The notes beneath the pieces were generated by a model. The model worked only from the letters and a program-made list of their open reading frames with translations, made no database searches and was not told where the DNA came from. 64,000 bases of DNA from contig NZ_CP109007.1 of NCBI RefSeq assembly GCF_036226665.1, positions 1,178,001 to 1,242,000 of the forward strand, given 5' to 3'. The position numbers and the translations under genes were made by a program. This DNA is from Streptomyces sp. NBC_00691 (GTDB taxonomy: Bacteria > Actinomycetota > Actinomycetes > Streptomycetales > Streptomycetaceae). Each line of letters starts with the position of its first letter. Within the stretch, counting starts at the first letter, position 1. Positions 55,701 to 64,000 of the stretch are shown here, one piece after another.

Positions 55701-57071
55701 CTAACCGCATCCCCCGGGAGACGTCCAGGGGCCACCCGCACTCCCCCGCCCCTGCCTCCTCACCCCTCGAACCCCTGCCGCCTCCCGCACATGATCGACA
55801 GGACGCTCCCCAGGGCCCGTCACCGCGGACAGCGGGACGCGGCGGAACTCCACCGTCTCGTACGCGCTCCCGGTGCCGGTCTCGTGGAGGAGTCCGATCG
55901 TCGCCGCGTCCACCCGCACGAGGTCCGAGTACGCCGCCTTCCGCACGGACACGGTCAGCCTCCTCGCGAAGGTGCGACCGCCGTCCTCGCTGCTCCAGAG
56001 GGCCGGCTCGGCGCGGGCGGTCGGGACCGACGGGGCCGAGAGCACCAGGCTGCCGCCGGCTTCGGCCACGTACAGCACACTGCCCTGGACCACGGGGACG
56101 CCGTCCAGGCCGGGTTGGGGCGCGAAGGGCCTCAGCAGTCGCGTCCCGCCCCGGACGGCGAGGGCGCCGGCACGGTTGCCGAGGCTGGTGCCGAGCTGGT
56201 CGCGTGCACTGAAGTACAGCCTGCCGTCGGGAAGTTCGGCTGCCGTCGACTCGTTGGCGTTGACCACGCCGTCGTACGTGTCGTCCACGAAGCCCACCCG
56301 CCAGGACCGGCCGCCGTCGTCGCTGTAGAGCGCGTGCGCCCCGTAGTACCGGGGCTCGCGGCCGGTGTCGCCCGAACCTTCGGGGGGCGCGGCCGAGTGG
56401 TTGGCGGGGACGACGAGCCGGCCGGCGTAGGGAGGGCGGGTCAGGGCGACGGCATGGCCGGGGCCCGTGGCGTACCAGCGCCACTCGGGGCGCTTGACCG
56501 TCTCCGTGATCTCCCGCGGCGCCGAGAACGTCCACCCGTCGTCGCCGCTCCGCTGGACGAACACCCGCCGGCTCCGCGCCGCGGGGACCTCGCCGCCCAG
56601 GATCTGCGCCTCGGTGGCCCCGCCGCCGTTGTACGAGCTCAGCAGGACCACCTCGCCGGAGCGCGGGTCGACGACGGGTGCGGGGTTGCCGCGGGTGTCG
56701 CCGTGCCCGGCGGCGGCCACACGCGTCGGCCCCCAGGTGCACCCGCCGTCCTCCGACCGCCGCACCACGAGGTCGATGTCACCGCTGTCCCCGGCGCCGC
56801 CGACCCGCCCCTCGGCGAAGGCCAGCAGGGTCCCGGCCGGGGTCCGTACGACAGCCGGGATGCGGTAGGACGCGTACCCGCCGACGCCCGCCGTGTACGG
56901 GACGGAGGTCTCGCACAGGACCCCGTCCGCGGGTTCACCCGCCGTCCGGACGACGCGTTCCGGGACCCTCTCGCGCGCGGCGGCCGACGAGCCGGGCGCC
57001 CAGCCGGCGGCGCCCAGCCCCGTTACGGCCACGACAAGCCCCGCCACGGTCCCTGCGGTCACACGTCTCAC
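55701..57071 (-). CDS. Secreted exo-alpha-sialidase (GH33)
   Basis: A 456-residue secreted sialidase. Signal peptide: AGTVAGLVVAVTGLGAAGWAPG with cleavage near residue 30. The YRIP box is SYRIPAVVRT, and the acid region is FAEGRVGGAGDSGDIDLV. Asp boxes are SEDGGCTW, SGDDGWTF, SDDGGRSW and SEDGGRTF. These mark a six-bladed GH33 propeller that cleaves terminal sialic acids. The GTG start at 57071 has GGAGGAGA upstream. The last 30 residues are Gly/Arg/Pro-rich and read over the promoter of the next operon; they look like an extension beyond the fold. Confidence 0.9.
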   Translation of the reverse strand: MRRVTAGTVAGLVVAVTGLGAAGWAPGSSAAARERVPERVVRTAGEPADGVLCETSVPYTAGVGGYASYRIPAVVRTPAGTLLAFAEGRVGGAGDSGDIDLVVRRSEDGGCTWGPTRVAAAGHGDTRGNPAPVVDPRSGEVVLLSSYNGGGATEAQILGGEVPAARSRRVFVQRSGDDGWTFSAPREITETVKRPEWRWYATGPGHAVALTRPPYAGRLVVPANHSAAPPEGSGDTGREPRYYGAHALYSDDGGRSWRVGFVDDTYDGVVNANESTAAELPDGRLYFSARDQLGTSLGNRAGALAVRGGTRLLRPFAPQPGLDGVPVVQGSVLYVAEAGGSLVLSAPSVPTARAEPALWSSEDGGRTFARRLTVSVRKAAYSDLVRVDAATIGLLHETGTGSAYETVEFRRVPLSAVTGPGERPVDHVREAAGVRGVRRQGRGSAGGPWTSPGGCG

Positions 57072-57205
57072 GGGGGTCTCCTCCGGTGCCGCTCACCACC
57101 GACGCCCTCGCCCGGCCGGACAGCACCGGGGGCGAACTCCGGTCGCCGACTGTAGCCCCGCGGACTCCCGTCCCCCGGGCCGCACCGCCGGGCCGTGCCG
57201 CCGCG

Positions 57206-58618
57206 TCAGCCGGCGAAGCGGGCCATCCAGGACTCGACCTCGGCCGAGGAGCGCGGGAGGCCCGCCGACAGGTTCTCGTGGCCGTCGTCGGTGACGACCA
57301 GGTCGTCCTCGATCCGGACGCCGATACCCCGCCACTCCTCCGGCACGGTCAGGTCGTCGGGCTGGAAGTACAGCCCGGGCTCGACCGTGAGCACCATGCC
57401 CGGTTCGAGGACGCCGTCGACGTACTCCTCCGTGCGGGCCTGCGCGCAGTCGTGGACGTCCAGGCCGAGCATGTGCCCGGTGCCGGCCATCGTGAAGCGA
57501 CGCTGGAGACCCAGGGCGTACGCGCGGTCGACGGGGCCCTCGATGAAGCCCCACTCGACCAGCCGCGCCGCCAGGTGCCGCTGGGACGCCTCATGGAAGT
57601 CCCGGTACGGGGCCCCCGGCTTGACCGTGGCCATGCCGGCCTCCTGCGCCTCGTACACCGCGTCGTACACCTGCCGCTGGACCGGCGAGAACGTGCCGCT
57701 GATCGGCAGCGTGCGGGTGACGTCGGCCGTGTAGAGGGAGCGGGTCTCCACGCCGGCGTCGAGCAGGAGCAGCTCACCGGGCCTGACCGGGCCGTCGTTC
57801 TCCGTCCAGTGCATGATCGTGGCGTGCTCGCCGGCGGCGCAGATGGAGCCGTATCCGACGGCGTTGCCCTCCAGGCGCGCCCGGCGGAAGAAGGTGCCCT
57901 CGATCCACCGTTCGGAGGAGGCGACGGCCCTCGACAGCTCGCCGACGCAGTCGGTGAACCCGCGGACGGTCGAGTCGACCGCCTTGCGCATCTCGCCGAT
58001 CTCCCAGGCGTCCTTGACGAGCCGGAGTCCGGAGAGCGCCGATTCCAGCTCCTCGTCGCGCTCCTCGTCCGTGGTGACCGCGGCTTCGAGGGCGGGGTCG
58101 ACGCCGCGGACGATCCGGGTGGGCGCGCCGGTAGCGGCGGCCAGGTCGTCGACGGCGGTCCGGACGTCGCGGCAGGGCAGCCCGAGAACGACCTCGGCCT
58201 CGGCGAGCGAGCGGCGCCGGCCCATCCAGAGCTCGGCCGTGTAGCCGATCCAGAACTCGTCGTTGTCGCGGCTGTCGCGGGGCAGCTGGTAGCAGTAGGC
58301 GTCGTGGCCGCCGTCCGCGCGGGGTTCGAGCACGAGGGCGCCGTCGCGCGCCTGGTCGCCCGTCATGTGCACGTATCCCGTGTACGGACGGAAGGGGTAC
58401 GTGTCGTCGTTGGAGCGGGTCTTGAGGTTGCCGGAGGGGATCACGAGGCGCTCGCCGGGGAAGAGCGCGGAGAGCGCGGCGCGGCGGCGGGCCGCGTACG
58501 GGGCCTGCTCGTCGGGCGCCAGCCCGTGCCGCTCGGTGTCCGCCCACCCCGACCTCATCAGGGTGGAGAGCTCCTCGGAGACGCCTTCGTAGAGGCCGTT
58601 CTTGCGACCCTTCGCCAC
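57206..58618 (-). CDS. Aminopeptidase P family metallopeptidase (M24B, Xaa-Pro)
   Basis: A 470-residue M24B peptidase. Metal ligands are all visible: Asp in LLLDAGVE, Asp in TADVTRT, His in GTGHMLGLDVHD, Glu in VLTVEPGLYF and Glu in VRIEDDLVV. It removes N-terminal residues before proline. The N-terminal domain begins VAKGRKNGLYEGVSEEL, the usual start for this actinobacterial paralogue, so I place the GTG at 58618; the longer frame from 58735 has no better site. No signal peptide. It is divergent from the TrmB/LuxR regulator, which may control it. Confidence 0.9.
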   Translation of the reverse strand: MAKGRKNGLYEGVSEELSTLMRSGWADTERHGLAPDEQAPYAARRRAALSALFPGERLVIPSGNLKTRSNDDTYPFRPYTGYVHMTGDQARDGALVLEPRADGGHDAYCYQLPRDSRDNDEFWIGYTAELWMGRRRSLAEAEVVLGLPCRDVRTAVDDLAAATGAPTRIVRGVDPALEAAVTTDEERDEELESALSGLRLVKDAWEIGEMRKAVDSTVRGFTDCVGELSRAVASSERWIEGTFFRRARLEGNAVGYGSICAAGEHATIMHWTENDGPVRPGELLLLDAGVETRSLYTADVTRTLPISGTFSPVQRQVYDAVYEAQEAGMATVKPGAPYRDFHEASQRHLAARLVEWGFIEGPVDRAYALGLQRRFTMAGTGHMLGLDVHDCAQARTEEYVDGVLEPGMVLTVEPGLYFQPDDLTVPEEWRGIGVRIEDDLVVTDDGHENLSAGLPRSSAEVESWMARFAG

Positions 58619-58830
58619 GTCCTGCACCTTCTTCCGGATGTGTTTCCTCGACCGCCGTGGGCCGGCGACGTCCGGAAGGTACTCCGCGACGCGGGCGCCG
58701 GTTGCCGAAGACCGCCAGTGGCACGGATCGGCCAACCGGACAGCGTCCGGCGCCGTGCGTCCGTCGGCGCCCGGCGCTCACGAGCGGCGCGGACCGACGG
58801 CCTCGAACCGACGACGCCGATAATCGGTCC

Positions 58831-59814
58831 ATGGCGAACGAGAGACTCAGCGAGGCACTCCGGCTTCTGGGCATCGGAGAGGAGGGCGCCCGGGTCTACC
58901 GGACGCTCCTGGAGTGCGGGCCGGCGCCGCTGCGTGCGATCGGCGCCGAGGCCGGACTCGGGAAGGAGGCGCTGGCGGAGGCGTACCGCGAGCTGGTCGA
59001 CTGCGGTCTGGCGAGCACCGCGGAGGAGGGTTCCGACGTCGTGGCGCCGGTGCCGCCCACCGCGGGTCTGGAGATCCTCGGGCGGCGCCGGGCGGCCGAG
59101 CTGGACGCGTCCAGGATCACCGTGGGGGGCGCGTTCGAGTCGTTCCGGCGGCATCGGCTCGCCGGGTACCACGACCCGCTGGTGGAGGTCGTGACCGGTG
59201 ACGCCATCGGGCTCCGGATGCGTCAGGCGTGGACGAGCGCCCGGCACCAGATCCGGCAGTTCGACTCGCCGCCGTACTTCCCTCTGGTCGGCGCCACGGA
59301 CGACGCGCTGGCCACGCTCGCGCGGGGGGTGACCCAGCGGGTCGTCTACTCCCGGGAGTCCCTCGAACATCCCGGGCGGTTGGAGCACTCGATCGAGCCG
59401 TGCATCGAGGCCGGTGAGCAGGCGCGGGTGCTGCCGTCGGTGCCGGTCAAGCTGGTGCTCATCGACGACGCGTACGCCCTGGTCGCCCTGTCGATCAAGG
59501 AGACGGACGTGTACAACACGATGCTGGTCGTGCAGCCGTGCGGCCTGCTCTCCGCGCTCGTGGCGCTGTTCGAGCAGGCTTGGCAGAACGCGCTGCCGTT
59601 CCACGGCCGTTCGGCCCGGCCGGCGGGACTGCTGCCCGCCGACCGGCGTCTCCTCCGGCTGCTCGCGGCCGGTGCGAGCGACGAGGTGATCGCCCGGGAG
59701 ATCGGTGTGAGCCGTCGTACGCTCTTCCGCCGCGTGCAGGTCCTGATGGCCCGGCTCGGCGCTACGAGCCGGTTCCAGATGGCGCTGCAGGCGCAGCGGT
59801 CGGGGTGGCTGTGA
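58831..59814 (+). CDS. TrmB-like and LuxR-type HTH regulator
   Basis: A 327-residue regulator with an N-terminal TrmB-like winged helix (LRLLGIGEEGARVYRTLLECGPAPLRAIGAEAGL) and a C-terminal LuxR-like HTH (DRRLLRLLAAGASDEVIAREIGVSRRTLFRRVQVLMARLG). The middle is an effector domain of the TrmB type. A -10 like GATAAT (58819-58824) ends 6 nt before the ATG, so it may be leaderless. It lies between a divergent Xaa-Pro peptidase gene and a convergent prolyl oligopeptidase gene, with which its 3' end overlaps by 53 bp. Confidence 0.87.
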   Translation: MANERLSEALRLLGIGEEGARVYRTLLECGPAPLRAIGAEAGLGKEALAEAYRELVDCGLASTAEEGSDVVAPVPPTAGLEILGRRRAAELDASRITVGGAFESFRRHRLAGYHDPLVEVVTGDAIGLRMRQAWTSARHQIRQFDSPPYFPLVGATDDALATLARGVTQRVVYSRESLEHPGRLEHSIEPCIEAGEQARVLPSVPVKLVLIDDAYALVALSIKETDVYNTMLVVQPCGLLSALVALFEQAWQNALPFHGRSARPAGLLPADRRLLRLLAAGASDEVIAREIGVSRRTLFRRVQVLMARLGATSRFQMALQAQRSGWL

Positions 59815-61873
59815 GCGGTCCGGGGATGGTGGGCGCCTTCCCTCCCGCTCCCGTGAGCTGCTGCCACAGATAGGTGTGGACGAGCGCGCTGTTGTGGGCG
59901 GCCTGTTCGTTGTCGCCCGCGCCCGCGTGCCCGCCGCCGGTGTTCTCGTGGAAGAGGACCCGGTGGCCGAGTTCCCGGAGCCGGGCCGCCGTCTTCCGGG
60001 CGTGCCCGGGGTGGACGCGGTCGTCGCGTGTCGAGGTCATCAGGAGGACCGGCGGGTAGTCCCGGTCCGCTTCGAGCCGGTGGTACGGGGAGAGGTCGAG
60101 CAGGTGGGGGCGGTCGGCCTCGTCGTCGGGGTCGCCGTACTCGGCGATCCAGGACGCGCCGGCGAGGAGTCGGTGGAAGCGGGTCATGTCGAGGAGCGGC
60201 ACCTGGGCGACGATCGCGCCGAAGAGCTCGGGGTGGCGGGTGAGCATGGCGCCCATGAGGAGCCCGCCGTTGCTGCCGCCCTTGGCCCCCAGCATGGCCG
60301 GGGTGGTGATGCCCCGGGTGACGAGGTCCTCGGCGACGGCGGCGAAGTCCTCGAAGGCCCGGGGCCGTTCGGCGCCGAGCGCGGCCTGGTGCCAGTCGGG
60401 GCCGTACTCGCCGCCGCCTCGGATGTTCGCGATGACGTAGGTGCCGCCGCGTTCCAGCCAGGCCCGGCCGGTGACCCCGCCGTAGAAGGGGGTGAGGGAG
60501 ACCTCGAAGCCGCCGTAGCCGTAGAGCAGGGTGGGACCGGGGCCGGGCGCGGTGGTGCGGTCGGGGCCGACGACGAAGTACGGGACGCGGGTGCCGTCCC
60601 GGGAGGTCGCGAAGTGCTGGTCCACGGTGAGGCCGGTGGGGTCGAAGTGGTGCGGGGCCTGTTTGAGGGGCTCCGAGCCGGCGCCGATCCGCCCGTGGTG
60701 GAGGGTGGACGGCTGAAGGAACCCGGACACGTCGAGGAAGTACTCGTCGGACACGTCGGGGTCGGTGTCGACGACGCTGACGGCGGACAGGGCGGGGACG
60801 CCGACGAGGGGCTCGCGCGTCCAGCCGCCGCCGTCGCGGGCGGGGGTGAGGACCTCGATGTGGGTGCTGACGTCCCGCATGGTCTCCAGGAGGAGGTGGT
60901 TGCGGGTCCATCTGTGTCCGGCGAGGGCGGAACGGGGATCGGGCGTGAACAGCACCTCGGGTGTCCGGTCGCCGGCGAGGAAGGCGTCGAAGTCGAAGGC
61001 GAGCAGCGAGCCCGTCGGCTGCCCGAGCCACGCGGACTTGAGGGTGACGATCAGATACCGGCGATGGGCGTAGACGCTCGCGTCGTCGGGCACGTCGATC
61101 CGTACCCGGGTGCCGTCGGGCCGCAGGAGGTACGTCTCGCTGTGGAAGAAGTCCAGGGAGCGGCCGACGAACTCGCGCTCGAACCCGGGCGTGCTGTCCC
61201 GGTAGCCCCAGGCGGCCACGTCCGCCGGGTCGGCCTCGTAGACGAGGGTGGAGTCCTCCACGGGTGTGCCGCGCCGCCATCGGCGGACGGTCCGCGGATA
61301 GCCGGAGTCGGTGAGCGAGCCCGGGCCCAGATCGGTACCGACGAGGAGGGTGTCGTCGTCGGCCCATCCGATCCGGGTCTTCGCCTCGGGCAGCCGGAAT
61401 CCGTCCTCGACGAACTCCTTTGTGCCGAGGTCGAATTCACGGACGACGACGGCGTCCCCGCCGTCGCGGGAGAGCCGCACCAGGGCCCGGTCGTGCTCCG
61501 GGCGGCGCACCCGCGCCCCGTCCCAGACCCACTTCTCGCCCTCGGCGGCGGCGAGCGCGTCGACGTCGAGGAGCACCTCCCACTCGGGGTCGTCCCGGCG
61601 GTACTGCTCCAGGGTCGTCCGCCGCCACACTCCGCGCAGGTGGTTCGCGTCCCGCCAGAAGTTGTACAGGTGGTCACCGCGCCGCACGGTGTACGGGATC
61701 CGGTCAGAGGCGTCGAGCACCTGCCGCAGCCGGGTCTTCAGGACTCCGAACCCGTCGCCCTCGGTCACCGCTCCCGCCGTCTCGGCGTTCCGCTCGGCCA
61801 CCCAGGCCAGCGCGGCCTCTCCGGAGACGTCCTCGAGCCACAGGTACGGGTCGTCGTCGTGCGGGTTCCCCAT
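59762..61873 (-). CDS. Prolyl oligopeptidase family serine peptidase (S9A)
   Basis: A 703-residue cytoplasmic peptidase: N-terminal beta-propeller cap (DPYLWLEDVSGEAALAWV onward) and C-terminal alpha/beta-hydrolase. Catalytic Ser in KGGSNGGLL, Asp in STRDDRVHP and His in GGGHAGAGD are intact. It cleaves short peptides after proline. The last 25 residues are Thr/Ala/Pro-rich and overlap the convergent regulator gene. The ATG at 61873 begins MGNPHDDDPYLW and lies 4 bp after the nitrobindin stop, so the two are likely one operon. Confidence 0.92.
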   Translation of the reverse strand: MGNPHDDDPYLWLEDVSGEAALAWVAERNAETAGAVTEGDGFGVLKTRLRQVLDASDRIPYTVRRGDHLYNFWRDANHLRGVWRRTTLEQYRRDDPEWEVLLDVDALAAAEGEKWVWDGARVRRPEHDRALVRLSRDGGDAVVVREFDLGTKEFVEDGFRLPEAKTRIGWADDDTLLVGTDLGPGSLTDSGYPRTVRRWRRGTPVEDSTLVYEADPADVAAWGYRDSTPGFEREFVGRSLDFFHSETYLLRPDGTRVRIDVPDDASVYAHRRYLIVTLKSAWLGQPTGSLLAFDFDAFLAGDRTPEVLFTPDPRSALAGHRWTRNHLLLETMRDVSTHIEVLTPARDGGGWTREPLVGVPALSAVSVVDTDPDVSDEYFLDVSGFLQPSTLHHGRIGAGSEPLKQAPHHFDPTGLTVDQHFATSRDGTRVPYFVVGPDRTTAPGPGPTLLYGYGGFEVSLTPFYGGVTGRAWLERGGTYVIANIRGGGEYGPDWHQAALGAERPRAFEDFAAVAEDLVTRGITTPAMLGAKGGSNGGLLMGAMLTRHPELFGAIVAQVPLLDMTRFHRLLAGASWIAEYGDPDDEADRPHLLDLSPYHRLEADRDYPPVLLMTSTRDDRVHPGHARKTAARLRELGHRVLFHENTGGGHAGAGDNEQAAHNSALVHTYLWQQLTGAGGKAPTIPGPLTATPTAAPAAPSGTGS

Positions 61874-61877
61874 GGGT

Positions 61878-62426
61878 CTACTTCCCGTCCTCGCGTCGCA
61901 GGTGTACCGAGAGGTGGTGCTGGAGCCGCTGCCCCACGGCCGCCAGGTCGTGGACGAACTCCAGGGTGCCGGCGTCCGTGAGGGTGTAGCGGCGGCGGGT
62001 GGCCTCGACGTGCTTGGCGGTGGGGGCGAGGGCGACGGTGTGGGTGGTGAGGTCGATCGCTCCGTGCTCCACGCGGCCGACCATGATCTCCACGATCCCG
62101 GTGGGCTGGGTGATCAGCGCCTCGATCGTGCCCTCGGGCTTGAGGCGCCACCAGCCGCTCTCACGGGCCGCCGGGCGCAGCGGGGTGCCGTCGTCGTCGA
62201 TCAGCCAGGCACGGGCCTCGTAGTGGAGGAAGGGGCGCCCGTCGTGGCTGAAGGTGACCTCCTGCGCGTACGTGAAGTCCTCGTCGAGCGTCGGGTACCC
62301 GCCCCGGCCCTCGCCGGTCCAGGTGCCGAGCAGTGCCGTGACGGGCGCGAGGAACTCGTGCGGGGCGGGTGCCGCGTCCGGCCGGAGGGAGTCGGGGTAC
62401 GGATACTGCCGGTCGCGGTCGGTCAT
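61878..62426 (-). CDS. FABP family protein (nitrobindin-like, heme-binding)
   Basis: A 182-residue ten-stranded beta-barrel of the THAP4/nitrobindin (DUF1794) family. The GxWxGxG motif is [42 protein letters not shown] is the family core, and a C-terminal [20 protein letters not shown] holds the His that may bind heme. Related proteins bind ferric heme and isomerise peroxynitrite. The stop lies 4 bp before the prolyl oligopeptidase start. Confidence 0.87.
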   Translation of the reverse strand: MTDRDRQYPYPDSLRPDAAPAPHEFLAPVTALLGTWTGEGRGGYPTLDEDFTYAQEVTFSHDGRPFLHYEARAWLIDDDGTPLRPAARESGWWRLKPEGTIEALITQPTGIVEIMVGRVEHGAIDLTTHTVALAPTAKHVEATRRRYTLTDAGTLEFVHDLAAVGQRLQHHLSVHLRREDGK

Positions 62427-62607
62427 GGTGCGTGCTCCTGGGTCGAAACCTGTGCCGGAGGGCAGCTTAGGGGGTGCCCCGTCGATCGGGCCGGACCAGG
62501 GAGCGGCGTCCAGGCGCGGGGCGGGATGCCGAGGGCCCGGCCGGTCGACCGGACACCCCGTGGGTCGTCCGCCGTCCGGCCGGGCCTCGTGGCGCTCCTG
62601 GCACTCC

Positions 62608-64000
62608 TCAGCCGCGGCGGCTCCGCACCAGCAGGTACAGGAAGTACGGCGTGCCGATCACCGCGGTCATCAGGCCCGCTCCGAGCTGCGCCGGGGCGAT
62701 CACCGTGCGGCCGAAGAGGTCGGCGGTGCAGACGAGGACCGCGCCGAGGATCACCGAGACGGGCACCACGCGCGCGTGCTGACGGCCGACCAGGGCGCGG
62801 GCCGCGTGGGGTGCGACGAGGCCCACGAAACCGATCGTGCCGGCGGCGGCGACGGCGGTGGCGCTGAGGAGGACGGCGAGGGCGAGGAAGCCGAGGCGGC
62901 CGCGGCCCAGGTTCAGGCCGAGCAGGCGCGGGGTGTCCTCGTCGAGCGACACCAGGTCCAGTTCGGTGCGCCGGACCGCCGCGACGACCACGCCCACGGC
63001 GAGGACCGCCGCGAGGGGCACGACGTCGGGCGTGGTCCGCCCGTACGTGGAGCCCGAGAGCCAGGTCAGCGCCTTGATCGCGTTGAACGGGTCGGTGAGG
63101 ATGACGAGCAGGCTGATCAGCGCGGACGCTCCGGTGGCGACGCCGAAGCCGACGAGGACGAGCCGGTTCTGCCGGAAACCGCCCTTCGCCGCGAGGCCGA
63201 AGACGAGGACGGAGCTGACGGCGGCACCGGCGAAGGCGGCGCCGGCCACGCCCCACGATCCGGCCGCCGGGACGGTGGTGACCAGGAGGACCGCGCCGAG
63301 CGCGGCTCCGTTGGAGACGCCCAGGATGCCGGGTTCGGCGAGCGGGTTGCGGGTCACGGCCTGGACGAGCGTGCCGGCCAGGGCGAGCGCGGCTCCCGCG
63401 AGCAGGGCGGCGAGGACACGGGGCACGCGGGTGTCGAGGACGAACGCGGTGGTCCGGCCGGCCTTGCCCTGGGCCCAGTTGAGGACGTCGCCGAACAACA
63501 GCTTGGCGTCGCCGAGGAGCAGGGCCGCGATCACCACGCCGACGAGGACGACGACCAGGACGGCGGTGGTGGTGAGGAAGACACTCCGGCTGCGGATCCG
63601 CAGCCGGTCGGGCGCGGCGGCCGCCGCGGTGTCCCGGGTCCGGGTGGCGATGACGACGAGGAAGAGCGCGCCGACGAGGCTCGTGACGACTCCGGTGGGG
63701 ACGGCGACGGCCACGTCCGCGGGGACGAGGACCCGCAGGACCACGTCGGAGCCGAGGACCAGGGCCGCGCCGGTGAGGCCGGCGAGAGGCAGGCTGCCCC
63801 GGGTGCGGGTGAAGCCTCGGAAGCGCCGGGCGAGCGGCCGGACGAGCGCGGGCGCGCACAGGCCGACGAAGCCGATGGGTCCGGCGAGGGTGACCGCGGC
63901 CGTGGAGAGCAGGGCGGCGAGGACGACGGCGGTGAGCCGGGTGGCGCGGACGGGGACGCCGAGGCCGCGGGCGGCGTCGTCGCCGAGGGCGAGGGCGTCG
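62608..64000 (-). CDS. Fused FecCD (FhuB-like) iron-siderophore ABC permease, N-terminus cut by window edge
   Basis: An uninterrupted frame of 463 residues running off the right edge. It holds a complete FecCD domain ([41 protein letters not shown]-like [27 protein letters not shown], and [16 protein letters not shown]) and before it the C-terminal half of another ([40 protein letters not shown]), so this is a two-domain permease like FhuB. A GTG near 63744 is internal, not a start. It transports ferric siderophores with a substrate-binding protein and ATPase that should lie beyond the window. The 181 bp after it show no gene. Confidence 0.9.
   Translation of the reverse strand, partial: DALALGDDAARGLGVPVRATRLTAVVLAALLSTAAVTLAGPIGFVGLCAPALVRPLARRFRGFTRTRGSLPLAGLTGAALVLGSDVVLRVLVPADVAVAVPTGVVTSLVGALFLVVIATRTRDTAAAAAPDRLRIRSRSVFLTTTAVLVVVLVGVVIAALLLGDAKLLFGDVLNWAQGKAGRTTAFVLDTRVPRVLAALLAGAALALAGTLVQAVTRNPLAEPGILGVSNGAALGAVLLVTTVPAAGSWGVAGAAFAGAAVSSVLVFGLAAKGGFRQNRLVLVGFGVATGASALISLLVILTDPFNAIKALTWLSGSTYGRTTPDVVPLAAVLAVGVVVAAVRRTELDLVSLDEDTPRLLGLNLGRGRLGFLALAVLLSATAVAAAGTIGFVGLVAPHAARALVGRQHARVVPVSVILGAVLVCTADLFGRTVIAPAQLGAGLMTAVIGTPYFLYLLVRSRRG

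Overview
The window is very GC-rich, carries many genes with GTG, TTG and ATG starts, is densely coded on both strands, and holds families typical of filamentous actinomycetes: SpoIIE-type PP2C phosphatases, an STPK, LAL/LuxR regulators, STAS antagonists, an eCIS-core protein and DUF5134/DUF305/DUF6421 proteins. It looks like chromosomal DNA of Streptomyces or a close relative. No rRNA, tRNA or CRISPR array was seen.

Layout. 1-2640: an operon of DUF6421 protein, SDR enzyme and a threonine-aldolase-like lyase cut by the left edge. 2.8-6.0 kb: GNAT, DUF5134, M56 peptidase and PAP2 phosphatase. 6.1-9.2 kb: a TetR regulator, then the divergent secreted LVIVD-repeat protein and DUF305 lipoprotein. 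9.3-15 kb: ArsR/old-yellow-enzyme pair, BNR-repeat protein, uracil-DNA glycosylase, a BadF-type sugar kinase and a CbiX-like protein lacking the usual metal histidines, closed by a strong terminator. 15-21 kb: lactonase, FUSC transporter, coiled-coil protein, Lrp regulator, Mop/TOBE protein and DinB. 21-31 kb: signalling block (PAS/GAF/SpoIIE phosphatase, TPR protein plus Ser/Thr kinase, giant LAL regulator). 31-33 kb: AraC regulator, an AhpD-like protein and a VOC protein.

33-43.4 kb is the accessory part. A roughly 0.94-kb element bounded by CTAG and imperfect inverted repeats carries a VanX-like D,D-dipeptidase. It abuts the first of three near-identical 179-bp MITEs (33887, 35744, 41729). 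All MITE ends are CTAG, and four of the six form the stop codons of neighbouring genes. Among these elements lie LysR/SDR, twin ArsR regulators with a STAS protein, an NADP-binding oxidoreductase, an isochorismatase-like hydrolase, a VanZ protein and a VanRS-like two-component system. Next to the third MITE is an eCIS-core (DUF4157) protein with a low-GC C-terminal domain that has features of a minimal protein kinase, followed by a 43-codon gene. This is the best candidate for an undescribed system here.

43.5-64 kb: PadR-linked membrane proteins, a FtsX/LolD-type ABC exporter, a NarL-type two-component system, an operon of NTF2-like protein, CrtI-like FAD enzyme and [2Fe-2S] reductase, a secreted sialidase, two peptidases around a TrmB/LuxR regulator, a nitrobindin-like protein, and a fused FecCD (FhuB-like) permease cut by the right edge. 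Several genes have a -10-like TANNNT box 6-8 nt before the start codon, suggesting leaderless mRNAs, and several convergent pairs overlap at their 3' ends.
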